Shown piece by piece: positions 6,806 through 16,560 of a stretch of 38,304 nt of DNA. The position numbers were made by a program, and so were the translations under genes. Position 1 is the stretch's first letter; every line of letters starts with the position of its first letter. The DNA is from Butyrivibrio sp. VCD2006 (GTDB lineage: Bacteria > Bacillota > Clostridia > Lachnospirales > Lachnospiraceae). The stretch is taken from the NCBI RefSeq assembly GCF_000423925.1, contig NZ_AUIX01000046.1, positions 1 to 38,304 of the forward strand. The letters run 5' to 3'. The notes below the pieces were generated by a model that was given only the letters and a program-made list of their open reading frames with translations, did not search any database and was not told the DNA's origin.

Positions 6806-8212
6806 ATGGGAAAACATAAAGAGCTAGGGGTTGATAAAAATGGTGTGCAAAAAGTCTTAAGAGGGTATGACTATTTTGCAGATATGTTGGGACAGTTTGG
6901 TCTTGCTTTAATCGGTAACCTGGTTGGTCAGTTAACATATTTTTATACAGATAAAGTAGGGCTGGCTGTTGGTGGCGTAGGCATTGCAATGGGAATTGCA
7001 AAAGTCATTGATGCAGTTACAGATATCTGGTTTGGAAATGTTGTGGAACAATCCAAAGGCGGAAACGAGAAATACTACAAGTGGATGAAACGGATGATGA
7101 TTCCGGCAGCAATTACAATTATTTTGCTGTTTACTGTTCCAAAGGATATTAGTCAGGTGGCATCCTTTGCCTATGTAACAATTACAAATATTTTGTTGAC
7201 TGCGGTATTTTATACCCTAATATCCACTCCCTTTGCAGCTACCATCGTTGTTCGAACAAAAAGTTTGGATGAAAGATCCAATCTTGGTATTTTTAGAGCA
7301 ATTGGATCTTATATTTCCGGAATCATTATGGCAATTGCGATTATTCCGATTACCAATGCCTTGGGAGGAACACAAAATGCATGGATTAAGTTTGGCTTTA
7401 TAATTGCCTTGGCAGTGCTGTTGTCTTTATTGATTTGTAGTATTAACGGAAATAAAGCCGTAATGAAGGTTGCAGAATATAAAACGGAAGAAAAAGAGGA
7501 AGAAAAAGTTCCTTTTAAAGAAGCTGCAAAAATGTTATTTGCCAGTAAGTATTGGGTAATAGTTTTACTGTTTAATATTATTACCAGTGTTACAAATGCC
7601 ATATCAGCTTCAGCAAATACTTATTATTGTAAGTGGATTTTCGGAAACGATAATCTGGTAGCGTTAGTTGGTGGTTTTGGTCTTTTGGGAACGGTAATAG
7701 GATTTGGTATTTCAAAACCGATTATTGAGAAACTGGGAGTCAAAGGTGCGATTGATTTTGGATTGCTTGGAACCGTAGGAGCAATGATTATTCGTTGTTT
7801 GGCGCCTGGCAATATTGTAATGTATGTTGCAACCGGAATTGTATCAAGTGTAATGATGATGCCGTTGATGTGTTTGTATGGTGTACTTTTGGGAATGGCT
7901 GTAGACTACAACGAATATAAGTATGATAAAAAACTGGTAGCAATCTCATCCGGTGCTATTGGATTTGGCTCAAAAGTGGGATCCGGAATTGGTTCCGTTA
8001 TTTTATCCATATTTTTGGTGCTTGGAGCCTATGACGCATCTTTGCAGGTTGCAACTACATCCATGAGATATTCCATTTATGGATTTGCAAATATCTTCCC
8101 CATTTTTATTAATCTTCTTATGTATCTTATTTTCAGAGGATTTGATTTGGAAGATAAACTGCCTCAGATGAAAGAAGAAGTGGAAAAGAGAAGAATGAAT
8201 TCTGAAGCATAA
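6806..8212 (+). CDS. GPH-family sugar:cation symporter (MelB-like)
   Basis: A 468-residue, 12-helix transporter of the glycoside-pentoside-hexuronide:cation symporter family. Family marks include the N-terminal helix with FADMLGQFGLALIGNLVGQ and FYTDKVGL, the loop DAVTDIWFGNVVEQS (the DxxxD/G cation-site region), and DYNEYKYDKKLVAISSGAIG in the C-terminal half. An AAAAAAGGAGG ribosome binding site precedes the ATG at 6806. It stands alone between an upstream operator and a bidirectional terminator, but shares its operator type with the GH3 operon, so it probably imports the oligosaccharides that the operon enzymes hydrolyse in the cytoplasm. The exact sugar is not readable from the sequence. 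Codon use is visibly more A/T-ended than in the flanking regions. Confidence 0.88.
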   Translation: MGKHKELGVDKNGVQKVLRGYDYFADMLGQFGLALIGNLVGQLTYFYTDKVGLAVGGVGIAMGIAKVIDAVTDIWFGNVVEQSKGGNEKYYKWMKRMMIPAAITIILLFTVPKDISQVASFAYVTITNILLTAVFYTLISTPFAATIVVRTKSLDERSNLGIFRAIGSYISGIIMAIAIIPITNALGGTQNAWIKFGFIIALAVLLSLLICSINGNKAVMKVAEYKTEEKEEEKVPFKEAAKMLFASKYWVIVLLFNIITSVTNAISASANTYYCKWIFGNDNLVALVGGFGLLGTVIGFGISKPIIEKLGVKGAIDFGLLGTVGAMIIRCLAPGNIVMYVATGIVSSVMMMPLMCLYGVLLGMAVDYNEYKYDKKLVAISSGAIGFGSKVGSGIGSVILSIFLVLGAYDASLQVATTSMRYSIYGFANIFPIFINLLMYLIFRGFDLEDKLPQMKEEVEKRRMNSEA

Positions 8213-8215
8213 AGC

Positions 8216-8252
8216 AAAAGACACAGAAGATGATTACTTCTGTGTCTTTTTT
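8216..8252. terminator. Bidirectional terminator shared by the symporter gene and the araC-like gene
   Basis: A perfect 14-bp stem AAAAGACACAGAAG (8216-8229) with CTTCTGTGTCTTTT (8237-8250) is A-rich on the left and T-rich on the right, so it works in both directions. It overlaps the stop codon of the minus-strand regulator gene at 8234-8236. Confidence 0.85.
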
Positions 8253-9430
8253 CTATAGGAAAGTGGTGTTTCACCAGCTATCTTTTTAAACACGTTCTGA
8301 AAATAAGATTGGCTGGAAAAACAAAGGTAGTTGCTGATCTCGCTAAGAGATTTATCCGTAAATGTAAGTAGGCTTTTGGCTTCCTGGATTTTTGCGTGTG
8401 TAATGTATTCTCCTAAGTTGAACCCCAACTCTTCTTTGAAATGGGAAAGTGTGTAGGATCGACTTCGATGAATATGATTACTGACGTCATCAACAGATAT
8501 GTTTTCATTCACGTGTCCGTTTACAAATTGAATGCAGGAGTACACATCTTTACTTAAGCCAGAAGGAGTCATTTTTTCTGAGATGCGTTTGGTGAAGTCA
8601 ACCAGCATATTATATTGAAGTGAAGTAATATCAAAGATGGTTTGCAAGCGTTCACATTCCAAGGAGTACTGGTCGATTAACTGGTAAGTTAATTCTATAT
8701 CTAATCCTGCCGGTATAGCCGCAAATTTTCCAATCGTTGCAACCTGACCAAGAAAAATATTCTTTGCCTGCCGAAGTGGTGAGTCACCAACAGTTCCTTC
8801 TGACAAGGGTTGGTTTTTTACATGTTGCAATAAAAAGTTTTCCAACTGAGCTACATTACCTGATTTTACGTAGCTTAGTATTTGTTGTTCCAGCACATAG
8901 GTACCGTGAATATTTTGCTCTTCTCTGGCTTCATAGGAGGAATGGGATACTTTTTTGGCAATGTCTTTTTTCAGATTGGGATTTGCTATGGAGTACAAAT
9001 CTTCTAATGCAGGCTTTTTTCTGTGTATTGTAAAAAAAGCCATAGAAAGAATGTTGGTGAATTGGTGATAGCTTACTCGGGCCAGTCGATTTAAATCATC
9101 AGCAAGTTTATTTTTTTTGCCGGAAGGGATGCTGTGTGCTCTCATAAAACTATGAATGATTTCTTCATTAAGCATGGAAGAAATAACAGGACCAATCAAA
9201 AGAGAAGTGTCTTTGCCTGCGTTCAACTGTACCAGACCATAGTAGCAATTATCATCGGCTAAGGAGGTGGTTATTATTTTGTTGGAAGCAGATAATTGGT
9301 CGAAAATCTGGATGCTTGGTGAAAAATAATCCGGATAACCACAGAATGATATAAATTGACTATCTTTAAAATAAGCAATTGGTATATTGTGGGCGGCATA
9401 GAATAGTTGGCAAAAATCATTATAATTCAT
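8234..9430 (-). CDS. AraC-family transcriptional regulator of the sugar island
   Basis: A 398-residue regulator. The last ~100 residues form the double helix-turn-helix: ISVDDVSNHIHRSRSYTLSH, then LSEISNYLCFSSQSYFQNVF and GETPLSYRKK. The N-terminal ~290 residues contain no cupin text and start MNYNDFCQLFYAAHNIPIAY. They look like the large sensor domain of AraC regulators found beside sugar genes in Firmicutes, probably sensing a sugar or its metabolite. It is transcribed divergently from the GH3 operon across 127 bp that hold a 20-bp-spaced TTACA direct repeat. The same repeat lies before the GPH symporter at 6806. It is therefore the best candidate activator of both units; direct evidence of binding is lacking. 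Confidence 0.88.
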   Translation of the reverse strand: MNYNDFCQLFYAAHNIPIAYFKDSQFISFCGYPDYFSPSIQIFDQLSASNKIITTSLADDNCYYGLVQLNAGKDTSLLIGPVISSMLNEEIIHSFMRAHSIPSGKKNKLADDLNRLARVSYHQFTNILSMAFFTIHRKKPALEDLYSIANPNLKKDIAKKVSHSSYEAREEQNIHGTYVLEQQILSYVKSGNVAQLENFLLQHVKNQPLSEGTVGDSPLRQAKNIFLGQVATIGKFAAIPAGLDIELTYQLIDQYSLECERLQTIFDITSLQYNMLVDFTKRISEKMTPSGLSKDVYSCIQFVNGHVNENISVDDVSNHIHRSRSYTLSHFKEELGFNLGEYITHAKIQEAKSLLTFTDKSLSEISNYLCFSSQSYFQNVFKKIAGETPLSYRKKTQK

Positions 9431-9460
9431 AAGTATTACGTCACCTCAATAAAATATAAA

Positions 9461-9490
9461 TTACAATTCTAAAGATAATTTTACATTATC
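9461..9490 (+). promoter_or_regulatory. Predicted AraC-type direct-repeat operator in the araC/GH3 divergent region
   Basis: TTACAATTCT (9461-9470) and TTACATTATC (9481-9490) have starts exactly 20 bp apart, matching the pair at 6723-6752. A -10-like TATGAT lies at 9513-9518 on the GH3 side, without a good -35, as expected for an activator-dependent promoter. The second repeat also sits in a small palindrome, GATAAT-N5-ATTATC (9474-9490). Confidence 0.55.
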
Positions 9491-9557
9491 AATATGGGGG
9501 AATCAAGTATCTTATGATTAAAGAACATAGATTATGTAGAAGCAGGAAGGTTAGAAG

Positions 9558-12017
9558 ATGAAAGATTTTATTGTCGTATCACCGAATAATGATGAAGAAA
9601 GTCAATTGGAAAAAGAAAATCGCTTATTATCCAGACAAGTGGCAGAAGAGGGTTTTGTGCTGCTGTACAACAATGGAGTTCTACCTCTTCAGGAAAGAAC
9701 CGTTGCTTTGTTTGGTACCGGAGCAAGAATGACTGTTTTTGGCGGAACCGGGAGCGGAGAAACAAAGGGACGTCAAAAAGTAACGATAGAGCAGGGACTA
9801 AAAAATGCTGGAGTAAAAATAGAATCTTCTCTTTGGATAGACGAATTTGACGAGAAATATAAAAGGAAGCGTAAGGCGTGGAAGGATGATGTGGAAGAAC
9901 ATATTCGCGGATATCATCTGTGGAATGTGATGGATATGTTTCGAGAGATTGATAAGCATCACTTCGTTTTTCCTGTAGGGGATGAAATATGCGAGAAGCA
10001 TGTGAAAGAGGAATGTGACGTCGCAATCTATATTATTGCAAGACAAGCCGGTGAAGGTGGCGACAGAAAACTGGAAGAGGGAGATTACTTTTTATCACGT
10101 ACGGAAGTAGATTCCATTTCTTTTTTGAAGAAGCATTATAAGAAGGTTGTAGTTTTGATTAACAGTGGTGGAAGTGTTGACTGTTCTTTTATGGATAGGG
10201 AAGAAACGAAACCGGATGCTTTATTGTATATTGGTCAGCCGGGAGAAGAGGCAGGAAATGCGGTAGCAGATATTTTGCTGGGGAATGAATCTCCCAGTGG
10301 TCGTCTTACTGCAACATGGGCAAAAGATTATTATGATTTCCCTGGAGCTGATGAATACGGCTTTTTGGGAGAGAATTCCAAGGAAGCAAACTTTAAAGAG
10401 GGTATCTACGTTGGTTATCGATGGTTTCACGCAAATCATATAGAGCCAAGGTTTGCCTTTGGATATGGTATGTCGTATACAACATTTGAACATTGTTACT
10501 TGGATGTTAAGCAGAAGGGGACCAAACTTGTTTTTCGCATTTGTGTAAAGAACACCGGTGCAGTTTATTCCGGAAAAGATGTAGTGGAAATATATGTTCG
10601 CAAGCCTTCTGCAGATATATATCAGGTGATGAAAGAATTGGCTGGTTATGGAAAAACCAAGAAACTGAATCCCGGAGAAGAGGAAATCTTAGAAATTGAA
10701 GTATCCTTGAAGGATTTGGTTACTTATCAAGCCGATATGCATGGGGAATATTTACTATCCGGAGAGTATGTTTTCTTTGAAGGGACTTCGGCTGATAATT
10801 TAAATGCAATTACGATTGCTGTGGTTCAGCAAGCTTGTTTACTCAAAAAAGTAGAGCCGTTGAACTCATGTAAAGTGAAGTTCGATGAGAAGATTTTTGA
10901 GAATAGTTTTATTGAGAATCGTGAACTTCCTTTATTAGAGATTGACACTTCAGTATTTGATTCTTACATTTCAGAACATCAATCAGAAGGAGTAATACCT
11001 TCGAACCGCGTTTTAAATCTGACAGATGAAGAGCTGTGTACCATGCTGGTTGGAGGATCGGTCGTTAGCTATGGCTACGTTCGTACACCGGGAACCGTAG
11101 GAAGAACTTCAAATATCCTTTGGAAAAAGCATAAATTGCCTAGTATTAACATGGCGGATGGACCGGCAGGCTTAAATCTGACTCCACAGTCTCTAATTAC
11201 AAAAGGAGGAATGGAAAAAAGTTATCTTCATCTTCCTGAAAATTGGAGTTATGGTTTTTTGCCGAAAATGGAATGGATTGCTGTAGGAAATCCCAAGAGA
11301 GATCGAATGATTTGTCAGTTTACGACGGCTTTTCCCTCTACTACGGTAAGAACACAAACCTGGAATCGAGAGTTGATTTACAAGGTTGGTGATGCTGTTG
11401 GACGTGAAATGAAAAAATATGGAATTACATTGTGGCTTGCACCGGCTATAAATATTCAAAAGAACCCACTGTGCGGTAGAAACTTTGAGTATGCATCGGA
11501 AGATCCTTTGTTGTCCGGTTATATGGCGGCGTCAATTATTGATGGAGTGCAGCACTTAGGTGGAGTGGGCGTGACAATAAAACATTTTTGCGCCAACAAT
11601 CAGGAAACAGAACGAGAGTATATGTCATCTAATATTGGAGAACGGGCTTTGAGAGAAATCTACTTAAAGGGATTTGAAATTGCAATTCGTGAGAGTAATC
11701 CATGGTCGTTGATGACATCCTATAACAAATTAAACGGTACATATACTGCAAATCATAATGAATTGTTGATGAATGTGCTTCGAAAAGAATGGGGATACAG
11801 CGGAGTGGTTATGACAGACTGGGGTGCCATCACAAAGGAAAAAGGTGATTATTATCAATGTGCGAATAACGGAAATGACTTGATTATGCCTGGGGATGGT
11901 TCTGCAGTGAAGCAATTGTTAAATGATTTAAAGACAGGACGATTGAACCGAAAGGCAGCACAAATTAGCGTAGAACGAATCCTGCGTCTTGTAATGAAGA
12001 GCGATTATGTAGGATAG
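9558..12017 (+). CDS. GH3 beta-glycosidase with inverted domain order
   Basis: An 819-residue cytoplasmic enzyme (no signal peptide). The usual C-terminal GH3 domain comes first (EGFVLLYNNGVLPL, residues ~30-320). It carries the likely acid/base E166 in ARQAGEGGDRKL. A fibronectin-III-like domain follows (SGKDVVEIYVRKP, ~330-430). The (beta/alpha)8 catalytic domain comes last (~470-819), with NMADGPAGLNL, IKHFCANNQE and the nucleophile D754 in GVVMTDWG. This order is known from several rumen beta-glucosidases. It is the first gene of an operon with GH1, GH2 and a transporter, 25-110 bp apart. Activity on beta-glucosides or xylosides is likely; the exact linkage is not determined by the sequence. 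AGGAAGG-type ribosome binding site before ATG 9558. Confidence 0.9.
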   Translation: MKDFIVVSPNNDEESQLEKENRLLSRQVAEEGFVLLYNNGVLPLQERTVALFGTGARMTVFGGTGSGETKGRQKVTIEQGLKNAGVKIESSLWIDEFDEKYKRKRKAWKDDVEEHIRGYHLWNVMDMFREIDKHHFVFPVGDEICEKHVKEECDVAIYIIARQAGEGGDRKLEEGDYFLSRTEVDSISFLKKHYKKVVVLINSGGSVDCSFMDREETKPDALLYIGQPGEEAGNAVADILLGNESPSGRLTATWAKDYYDFPGADEYGFLGENSKEANFKEGIYVGYRWFHANHIEPRFAFGYGMSYTTFEHCYLDVKQKGTKLVFRICVKNTGAVYSGKDVVEIYVRKPSADIYQVMKELAGYGKTKKLNPGEEEILEIEVSLKDLVTYQADMHGEYLLSGEYVFFEGTSADNLNAITIAVVQQACLLKKVEPLNSCKVKFDEKIFENSFIENRELPLLEIDTSVFDSYISEHQSEGVIPSNRVLNLTDEELCTMLVGGSVVSYGYVRTPGTVGRTSNILWKKHKLPSINMADGPAGLNLTPQSLITKGGMEKSYLHLPENWSYGFLPKMEWIAVGNPKRDRMICQFTTAFPSTTVRTQTWNRELIYKVGDAVGREMKKYGITLWLAPAINIQKNPLCGRNFEYASEDPLLSGYMAASIIDGVQHLGGVGVTIKHFCANNQETEREYMSSNIGERALREIYLKGFEIAIRESNPWSLMTSYNKLNGTYTANHNELLMNVLRKEWGYSGVVMTDWGAITKEKGDYYQCANNGNDLIMPGDGSAVKQLLNDLKTGRLNRKAAQISVERILRLVMKSDYVG

Positions 12018-12059
12018 GAAGTTGAAATAATAACTCAAAATATGAAAGAGGAGCGGAAT

Positions 12060-13376
12060 ATGTCAAATGTATTTAATGAAAACTTCTTATGGGGAGCTGC
12101 GTCTGCGGCGCCACAGATAGAAGGGGCTTGGAATGAGGATGGAAGAACACCAAGTATTTGGGACGTGGCGCCCTCCAAAAAGATTAAAAATGGAGAAGAT
12201 TGTCACACTTCCTGCGACCATTATCATCATTGGAAAGAAGATGTGGCATTGATGAAGAAAATCGGTTTGAAGTCCTATCGATTTTCTCTAAGCTGGTCTC
12301 GTATTATTCCAAAACCCGGAATGGTAAATGAGAAGGGAATTGCATTTTACAATCAATTAATAGACGAATTGATTGCAAATGATATTGAACCTATGATTAC
12401 GATCTTTCACTGGGATTTGCCGGTTTGGATGCAGGACATGGGAGGCTGGTACACCAATAAGATTGTAGATTATTTTCGTGAATATACGGAAGTGGTGGTT
12501 CGGGCATTTTCTGACCGCGTGACTTATTGGATGACAATTAATGAACCCCAGTGTTTTATCATGAACGGTCATTTACAGGGGGCTCATGCACCTTTTCACA
12601 AGAGAGCACTTGCCCTTGCAAGAATATCGGAAAACTGTATGCGCTGCCATGGAGTTGCGGTGAAAACCATTCGAGCAAACGCTGTAAAAAAACCAAAAGT
12701 TGGAATTGCTATGGCAACAGCAGCTTATGTTCCAAAGAATGATTCTGTGGAGGCAATGGAAGAAGCAAGAAGATTGTCTTTTGAATCTACGATTGGTGTT
12801 ATGAGCAATAAATGGTGGTTTGATCCGATTCTGAAGGGGGAAAAAGTAAATGCCTTTGGAATCTTTCGTACCAAAATGAAACATATGGATGAAATCCATC
12901 AGCCTTTAGATTTTCTGGGGCTGAATGTTTATGCACCATCCAATGATCAGGATTGGACAAAGGAAAAACATGATCCGAAGCCTGGAATTCCCAGAACTCA
13001 ATTGGGATGGGTTATTGATGAAAGGGTTTTATATTGGGCAATTCGATTTATGTCAGAACGGTACGGCCTTCCTATTATGATTACGGAAAACGGCATGGCA
13101 AATTTGGACTTCCAGCAATTGGACGGGAAGGTACATGATCCGCAAAGAGTGGATTTTATTCATCGCTATTTAGGTGAGTTAAAGCGAGCAGTTAGTGAAG
13201 GATATGAGGTTATTGGGTATCAGCATTGGTCCATTATTGACAACTTCGAGTGGGCAGAAGGCTATGACCCAAGATTTGGTTTAATTTACGTGGATTTTCG
13301 TACTCAAAAGCGGATTCTCAAAGATTCTGCTTATGAGTATAAAAAGATTATTGAATCAAACGGAGAAACAATATAA
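12060..13376 (+). CDS. GH1 beta-glucosidase / 6-phospho-beta-glucosidase family enzyme
   Basis: A 438-residue TIM-barrel enzyme. The start at ATG 12060 is chosen over the in-frame ATG at 12042 because AAAGAGGAG lies 5-8 bases before it and FLWGAASAAPQIEGAW then sits at the usual N-terminal position. Catalytic residues are the acid/base E162 in MTINEPQ and the nucleophile E343 in MITENGMA. The N-terminal PQIEGAW and C-terminal DNFEWAEGYDPRFGL substrate-site motifs are intact. The latter, with E and W, resembles beta-glucosidases rather than 6-phospho types. No PTS gene is nearby, and transport here is by GPH symporters, so non-phosphorylated substrates are expected. No signal peptide; cytoplasmic. 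Second gene of the operon. Confidence 0.92.
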   Translation: MSNVFNENFLWGAASAAPQIEGAWNEDGRTPSIWDVAPSKKIKNGEDCHTSCDHYHHWKEDVALMKKIGLKSYRFSLSWSRIIPKPGMVNEKGIAFYNQLIDELIANDIEPMITIFHWDLPVWMQDMGGWYTNKIVDYFREYTEVVVRAFSDRVTYWMTINEPQCFIMNGHLQGAHAPFHKRALALARISENCMRCHGVAVKTIRANAVKKPKVGIAMATAAYVPKNDSVEAMEEARRLSFESTIGVMSNKWWFDPILKGEKVNAFGIFRTKMKHMDEIHQPLDFLGLNVYAPSNDQDWTKEKHDPKPGIPRTQLGWVIDERVLYWAIRFMSERYGLPIMITENGMANLDFQQLDGKVHDPQRVDFIHRYLGELKRAVSEGYEVIGYQHWSIIDNFEWAEGYDPRFGLIYVDFRTQKRILKDSAYEYKKIIESNGETI

Positions 13377-13485
13377 GAAAAGGTTTTGAAACGGAGAACA
13401 AAGGTAATGAGACAATCATTCCGATTCGGATGCAGGTAAATGATGTAATGTTAATTACTGTTTCCTAGTATGAAAAGGATGCATT
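13377..13485 (+). other. 109-bp gap between GH1 and GH2 genes with a possible gene-tail remnant
   Basis: In one frame the gap reads ETENKGNETIIPIRMQVNDV then MLITVS and TAG (ends about 13470), which resembles a protein C-terminus without a head. It is too short to assign. The 3' end supplies the AAAAGGA ribosome binding site for the GH2 gene. Confidence 0.2.
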
Positions 13486-16400
13486 ATGAATAAAAAATGG
13501 GAAGATATCACATTTATAAAAGAAAATAAAGAAGATGGTCATGTCCTGTCTTTTCCAAAGGAAGTTCATCTGTCAGATTTTGGTGAGAATGAGAATCAGA
13601 CATCCCTAAACGGGAAATGGAAGTTTTTGTATATTCAGGGATGTAATGTGAAAAAAGAGTATGCTTGTGATACTTATGATGACAGTGCCTGGGATGATAT
13701 TGTTGTGCCAAGAGTGTGGCAACTCCAAGGATATGGTTCACCTTATTATTTTGCATCTTCTTATCCCCAGGCAATCGACACGCAAAAAGGGAATATTCCT
13801 CATATAAGTGAAAACCTTCAGGAGATTGGTGTATATCGAAGAAGTTTTTCTTGCGATGAAGTTTGGGAAGATAAAAATGTTTATTTACATTTTGGAGCAG
13901 TGAAATCGGCTTTGGAAGTCTATGTAAACGGGAAATACGTAGGTTATTCTCAGGGGTCTATGACACCCCATGAGTTTCAGGTATCGGATTATTTGAGACC
14001 GGGAGAGAATCAAGTGACAGCCGTTGTGTATCGATATAGCGATGGCACTTATCTTGAAGATCAGGACATGTGGTTCTTCAGTGGAATTTATAGGGATGTG
14101 TTTTTGTATTGGGAACCAAAGGTAACGGTGCGTGACTATTTTATGCATGCTACTTTTCCCACAAAGTGGCAGAAAGATTTGATGTGGGACACAAAGGTGC
14201 CTTGTAATTTTCAAATCGAATTGTATTTTGAGTCTGACTGGGATAATCAGGTTACTGAAGTAGAAGTTGAGATTCCCGAACTGGAATTTCTGCAAAAAGC
14301 ATCGGTGACGTTAAAAAAAGGAAAAACGTTTTTCGAAATGAAAGGGGAGGTGGCTCCACTGTTATGGAGCCATGAATCCCCAAAGTTATATGATGTACAA
14401 ATACGATGGAGTATTGGGGAAAAGATTTATTTCAAAGAGGAAATGTTTGGATTTCGAGAAATAAAAATAAAAGACAACATACTGTATTTAAATGGGAAAA
14501 GACTTATTTTAAAAGGTGTCAACAGACATGATTTTGATCCAAACACAGGCTGGACACTCAGTAAAGAACGCTATATGGAGGATATTCGAATATTAAAAGA
14601 ATTGAATATCAATGCAGTACGTACCAGTCATTATCCCAATGATCCTCTGTTTTATCGTCTTTGTGACCAATACGGAATTTTGGTTATGGATGAAACTGAT
14701 TTGGAGTCTCATGGAGTTCGGAGAATCCTTCCTATGTCAAAAAAAGAGTGGGAAGTCCCTTGTGTGGATCGGATTGAGAGAATGATTTTACGGGACCGCA
14801 ATCATCCCTGCGTCATTATTTGGAGTCTTGGAAATGAAGCCGGTATGGGAGATGTGTTCAAAAAAATGCGTGCCAGAGGTGGGGCGTTGGATGCTACCAG
14901 ACCATTTCATTATGAGGGTATGCATGATAAGGAATGCACGGATTTTTTAAGCCGTATGTATCCAACAGAAGAAACTCTAGATCAGCTGTGTCATAAGGAA
15001 GCAATTGTTGGGTTAATGGATGGTGTAATGAATTCACTGGCGGCGGACAACAAAGATATTACCTGTGATTTGTACGAGGAAATGCCGGTGGTACTTTGCG
15101 AATATGCCCATGCCATGGGAAACAGTCTGGGTAATTTTTCTGAATACACAAAAGCGTTTGAAAAATATCCTCATATGTGTGGTGGTTTTATTTGGGATTT
15201 TGTGGATCAGGCTATCTGTGTAAAGAAAGATGGAGAGAATCGGTATTTATACGGGACAGATTTTGAAGAAACCTACTCCGAAGATGGATTTAAGAAAAAA
15301 AAGGATAAGAAGAGTGATGGAGCTTTTTGTGGCAACGGAATATTGTTTGCAGACAGAAGTTTTCATCCTGACGCCTATGAGGTAAAAAAATGCTATCAGT
15401 GGCTGGATGTTAGAAGTACTCATCCCCAAAGTGGTATTTTTCAGATTTATAATCATCAAATGTTTTGCTCTGTTTTACCATTCTATGATTTGATTTGGGA
15501 ACTATGTTGCGACGGAGTTCTGGTTTTGAAGAAAAAAATAGAAGAAGAGAAGTTACAGGGAATATTGCCGGGAAAACAGAAGACGATTATTTTGGACGAA
15601 ATAAGAAGACAGGAGTTTCCAAAAGCTGGGGAAATCATTGTCAATTTTTATTTTTTTCCAAAAGCTGAAAATGAATTGGAAAGAAGTGCTGTGGCTGTGT
15701 CACAGTTTGTGATTCGTCCATTTCACTTGGTTAAACCGGATGTTGGAAAAAGTGACCGGGAAGCGACTTTGGTACATAAAGACTTGGGTTTTCAAATGGC
15801 AAATGGATTTATGAATCTGGAGCTGTCCAGAGTGGCAACAGACAATAACATTGATTTAGGGCATTTTGTACCTCAGCTGGAAAACACTGTTTTGGTAAGA
15901 CAGTGGGATGCTGCAAATAAAAGACTCTGTATTTTGAATCAAATAACAAAAAATGAAGACGGGAAACGAAGCATTCAAACAGTTTATGGACATCCCTTTT
16001 GCAACAAGTTGGAAATAGAGATTACAGACTATAAAAATGGATACTACGAGGTTTTGTTAAAGGTAAGGACTAAAAGAAAAGATGTTGTAGCGACGGGAGT
16101 TTCCTTTTCTTTTCAAGAGACCTTTGAACGTTGCCGGTGGTATGGTCGTGGACCCCATGAAAATTATATAGATCGAAAAGAAAGTGCACTTTTGGGTTTG
16201 CATGAAAAAGGACTATCGGATATGAGTCATATGTATTTGCGACCGCAAGAAAATGGAAATCACTGTGATGTACGCTTTTTGTCTTTGGAGGGAAAGCAAC
16301 ATGATATTTTTGTGTGGAATTTGTCCGAAGATGGAATGGAGTTTTCTGCTTGGGATTATTCCAAAAAAAATCTGGAGAACGCAAAGCATATTTATGAACT

Positions 16401-16557
16401 TCAAAGAGGCGAGGAAACAACGTTAAACATCTATGGAAAAATGAGTGGTGTTGGTGGTGATTTGCCGGGAATGGAATCTTTTTATGATAAGTATCGTTTA
16501 AAAGCCAATGAATTATATGTAACCCATTTTTTGATGAAAGTGATATCGAAGGAATAA
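13486..16557 (+). CDS. lacZ: GH2 beta-galactosidase (LacZ type)
   Basis: A 1023-residue enzyme, the length of classical LacZ, without a signal peptide. Domain order: sugar-binding jelly roll (~40-215, with WFFSGIYRDVFLY), Ig-like domain, TIM barrel (~325-610) and the Bgal_small_N beta-sandwich (from ~750). Signature regions are GVNRHDFDPNTG, RTSHYPNDPLFYRLCDQYG, the acid/base E451 in WSLGNEAGMG, and the nucleophile E539 in VLCEYAHAMGNSLGN. The C-terminal RCRWYGRGPHENYIDRK is also typical. It hydrolyses terminal beta-galactosides in the cytoplasm. It is third in the GH3-GH1-GH2 operon; only 3 bases separate it from the next transporter gene, whose ribosome binding site lies inside its last codons. 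Confidence 0.93.
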   Translation: MNKKWEDITFIKENKEDGHVLSFPKEVHLSDFGENENQTSLNGKWKFLYIQGCNVKKEYACDTYDDSAWDDIVVPRVWQLQGYGSPYYFASSYPQAIDTQKGNIPHISENLQEIGVYRRSFSCDEVWEDKNVYLHFGAVKSALEVYVNGKYVGYSQGSMTPHEFQVSDYLRPGENQVTAVVYRYSDGTYLEDQDMWFFSGIYRDVFLYWEPKVTVRDYFMHATFPTKWQKDLMWDTKVPCNFQIELYFESDWDNQVTEVEVEIPELEFLQKASVTLKKGKTFFEMKGEVAPLLWSHESPKLYDVQIRWSIGEKIYFKEEMFGFREIKIKDNILYLNGKRLILKGVNRHDFDPNTGWTLSKERYMEDIRILKELNINAVRTSHYPNDPLFYRLCDQYGILVMDETDLESHGVRRILPMSKKEWEVPCVDRIERMILRDRNHPCVIIWSLGNEAGMGDVFKKMRARGGALDATRPFHYEGMHDKECTDFLSRMYPTEETLDQLCHKEAIVGLMDGVMNSLAADNKDITCDLYEEMPVVLCEYAHAMGNSLGNFSEYTKAFEKYPHMCGGFIWDFVDQAICVKKDGENRYLYGTDFEETYSEDGFKKKKDKKSDGAFCGNGILFADRSFHPDAYEVKKCYQWLDVRSTHPQSGIFQIYNHQMFCSVLPFYDLIWELCCDGVLVLKKKIEEEKLQGILPGKQKTIILDEIRRQEFPKAGEIIVNFYFFPKAENELERSAVAVSQFVIRPFHLVKPDVGKSDREATLVHKDLGFQMANGFMNLELSRVATDNNIDLGHFVPQLENTVLVRQWDAANKRLCILNQITKNEDGKRSIQTVYGHPFCNKLEIEITDYKNGYYEVLLKVRTKRKDVVATGVSFSFQETFERCRWYGRGPHENYIDRKESALLGLHEKGLSDMSHMYLRPQENGNHCDVRFLSLEGKQHDIFVWNLSEDGMEFSAWDYSKKNLENAKHIYELQRGEETTLNIYGKMSGVGGDLPGMESFYDKYRLKANELYVTHFLMKVISKE

Positions 16558-16560
16558 AGC

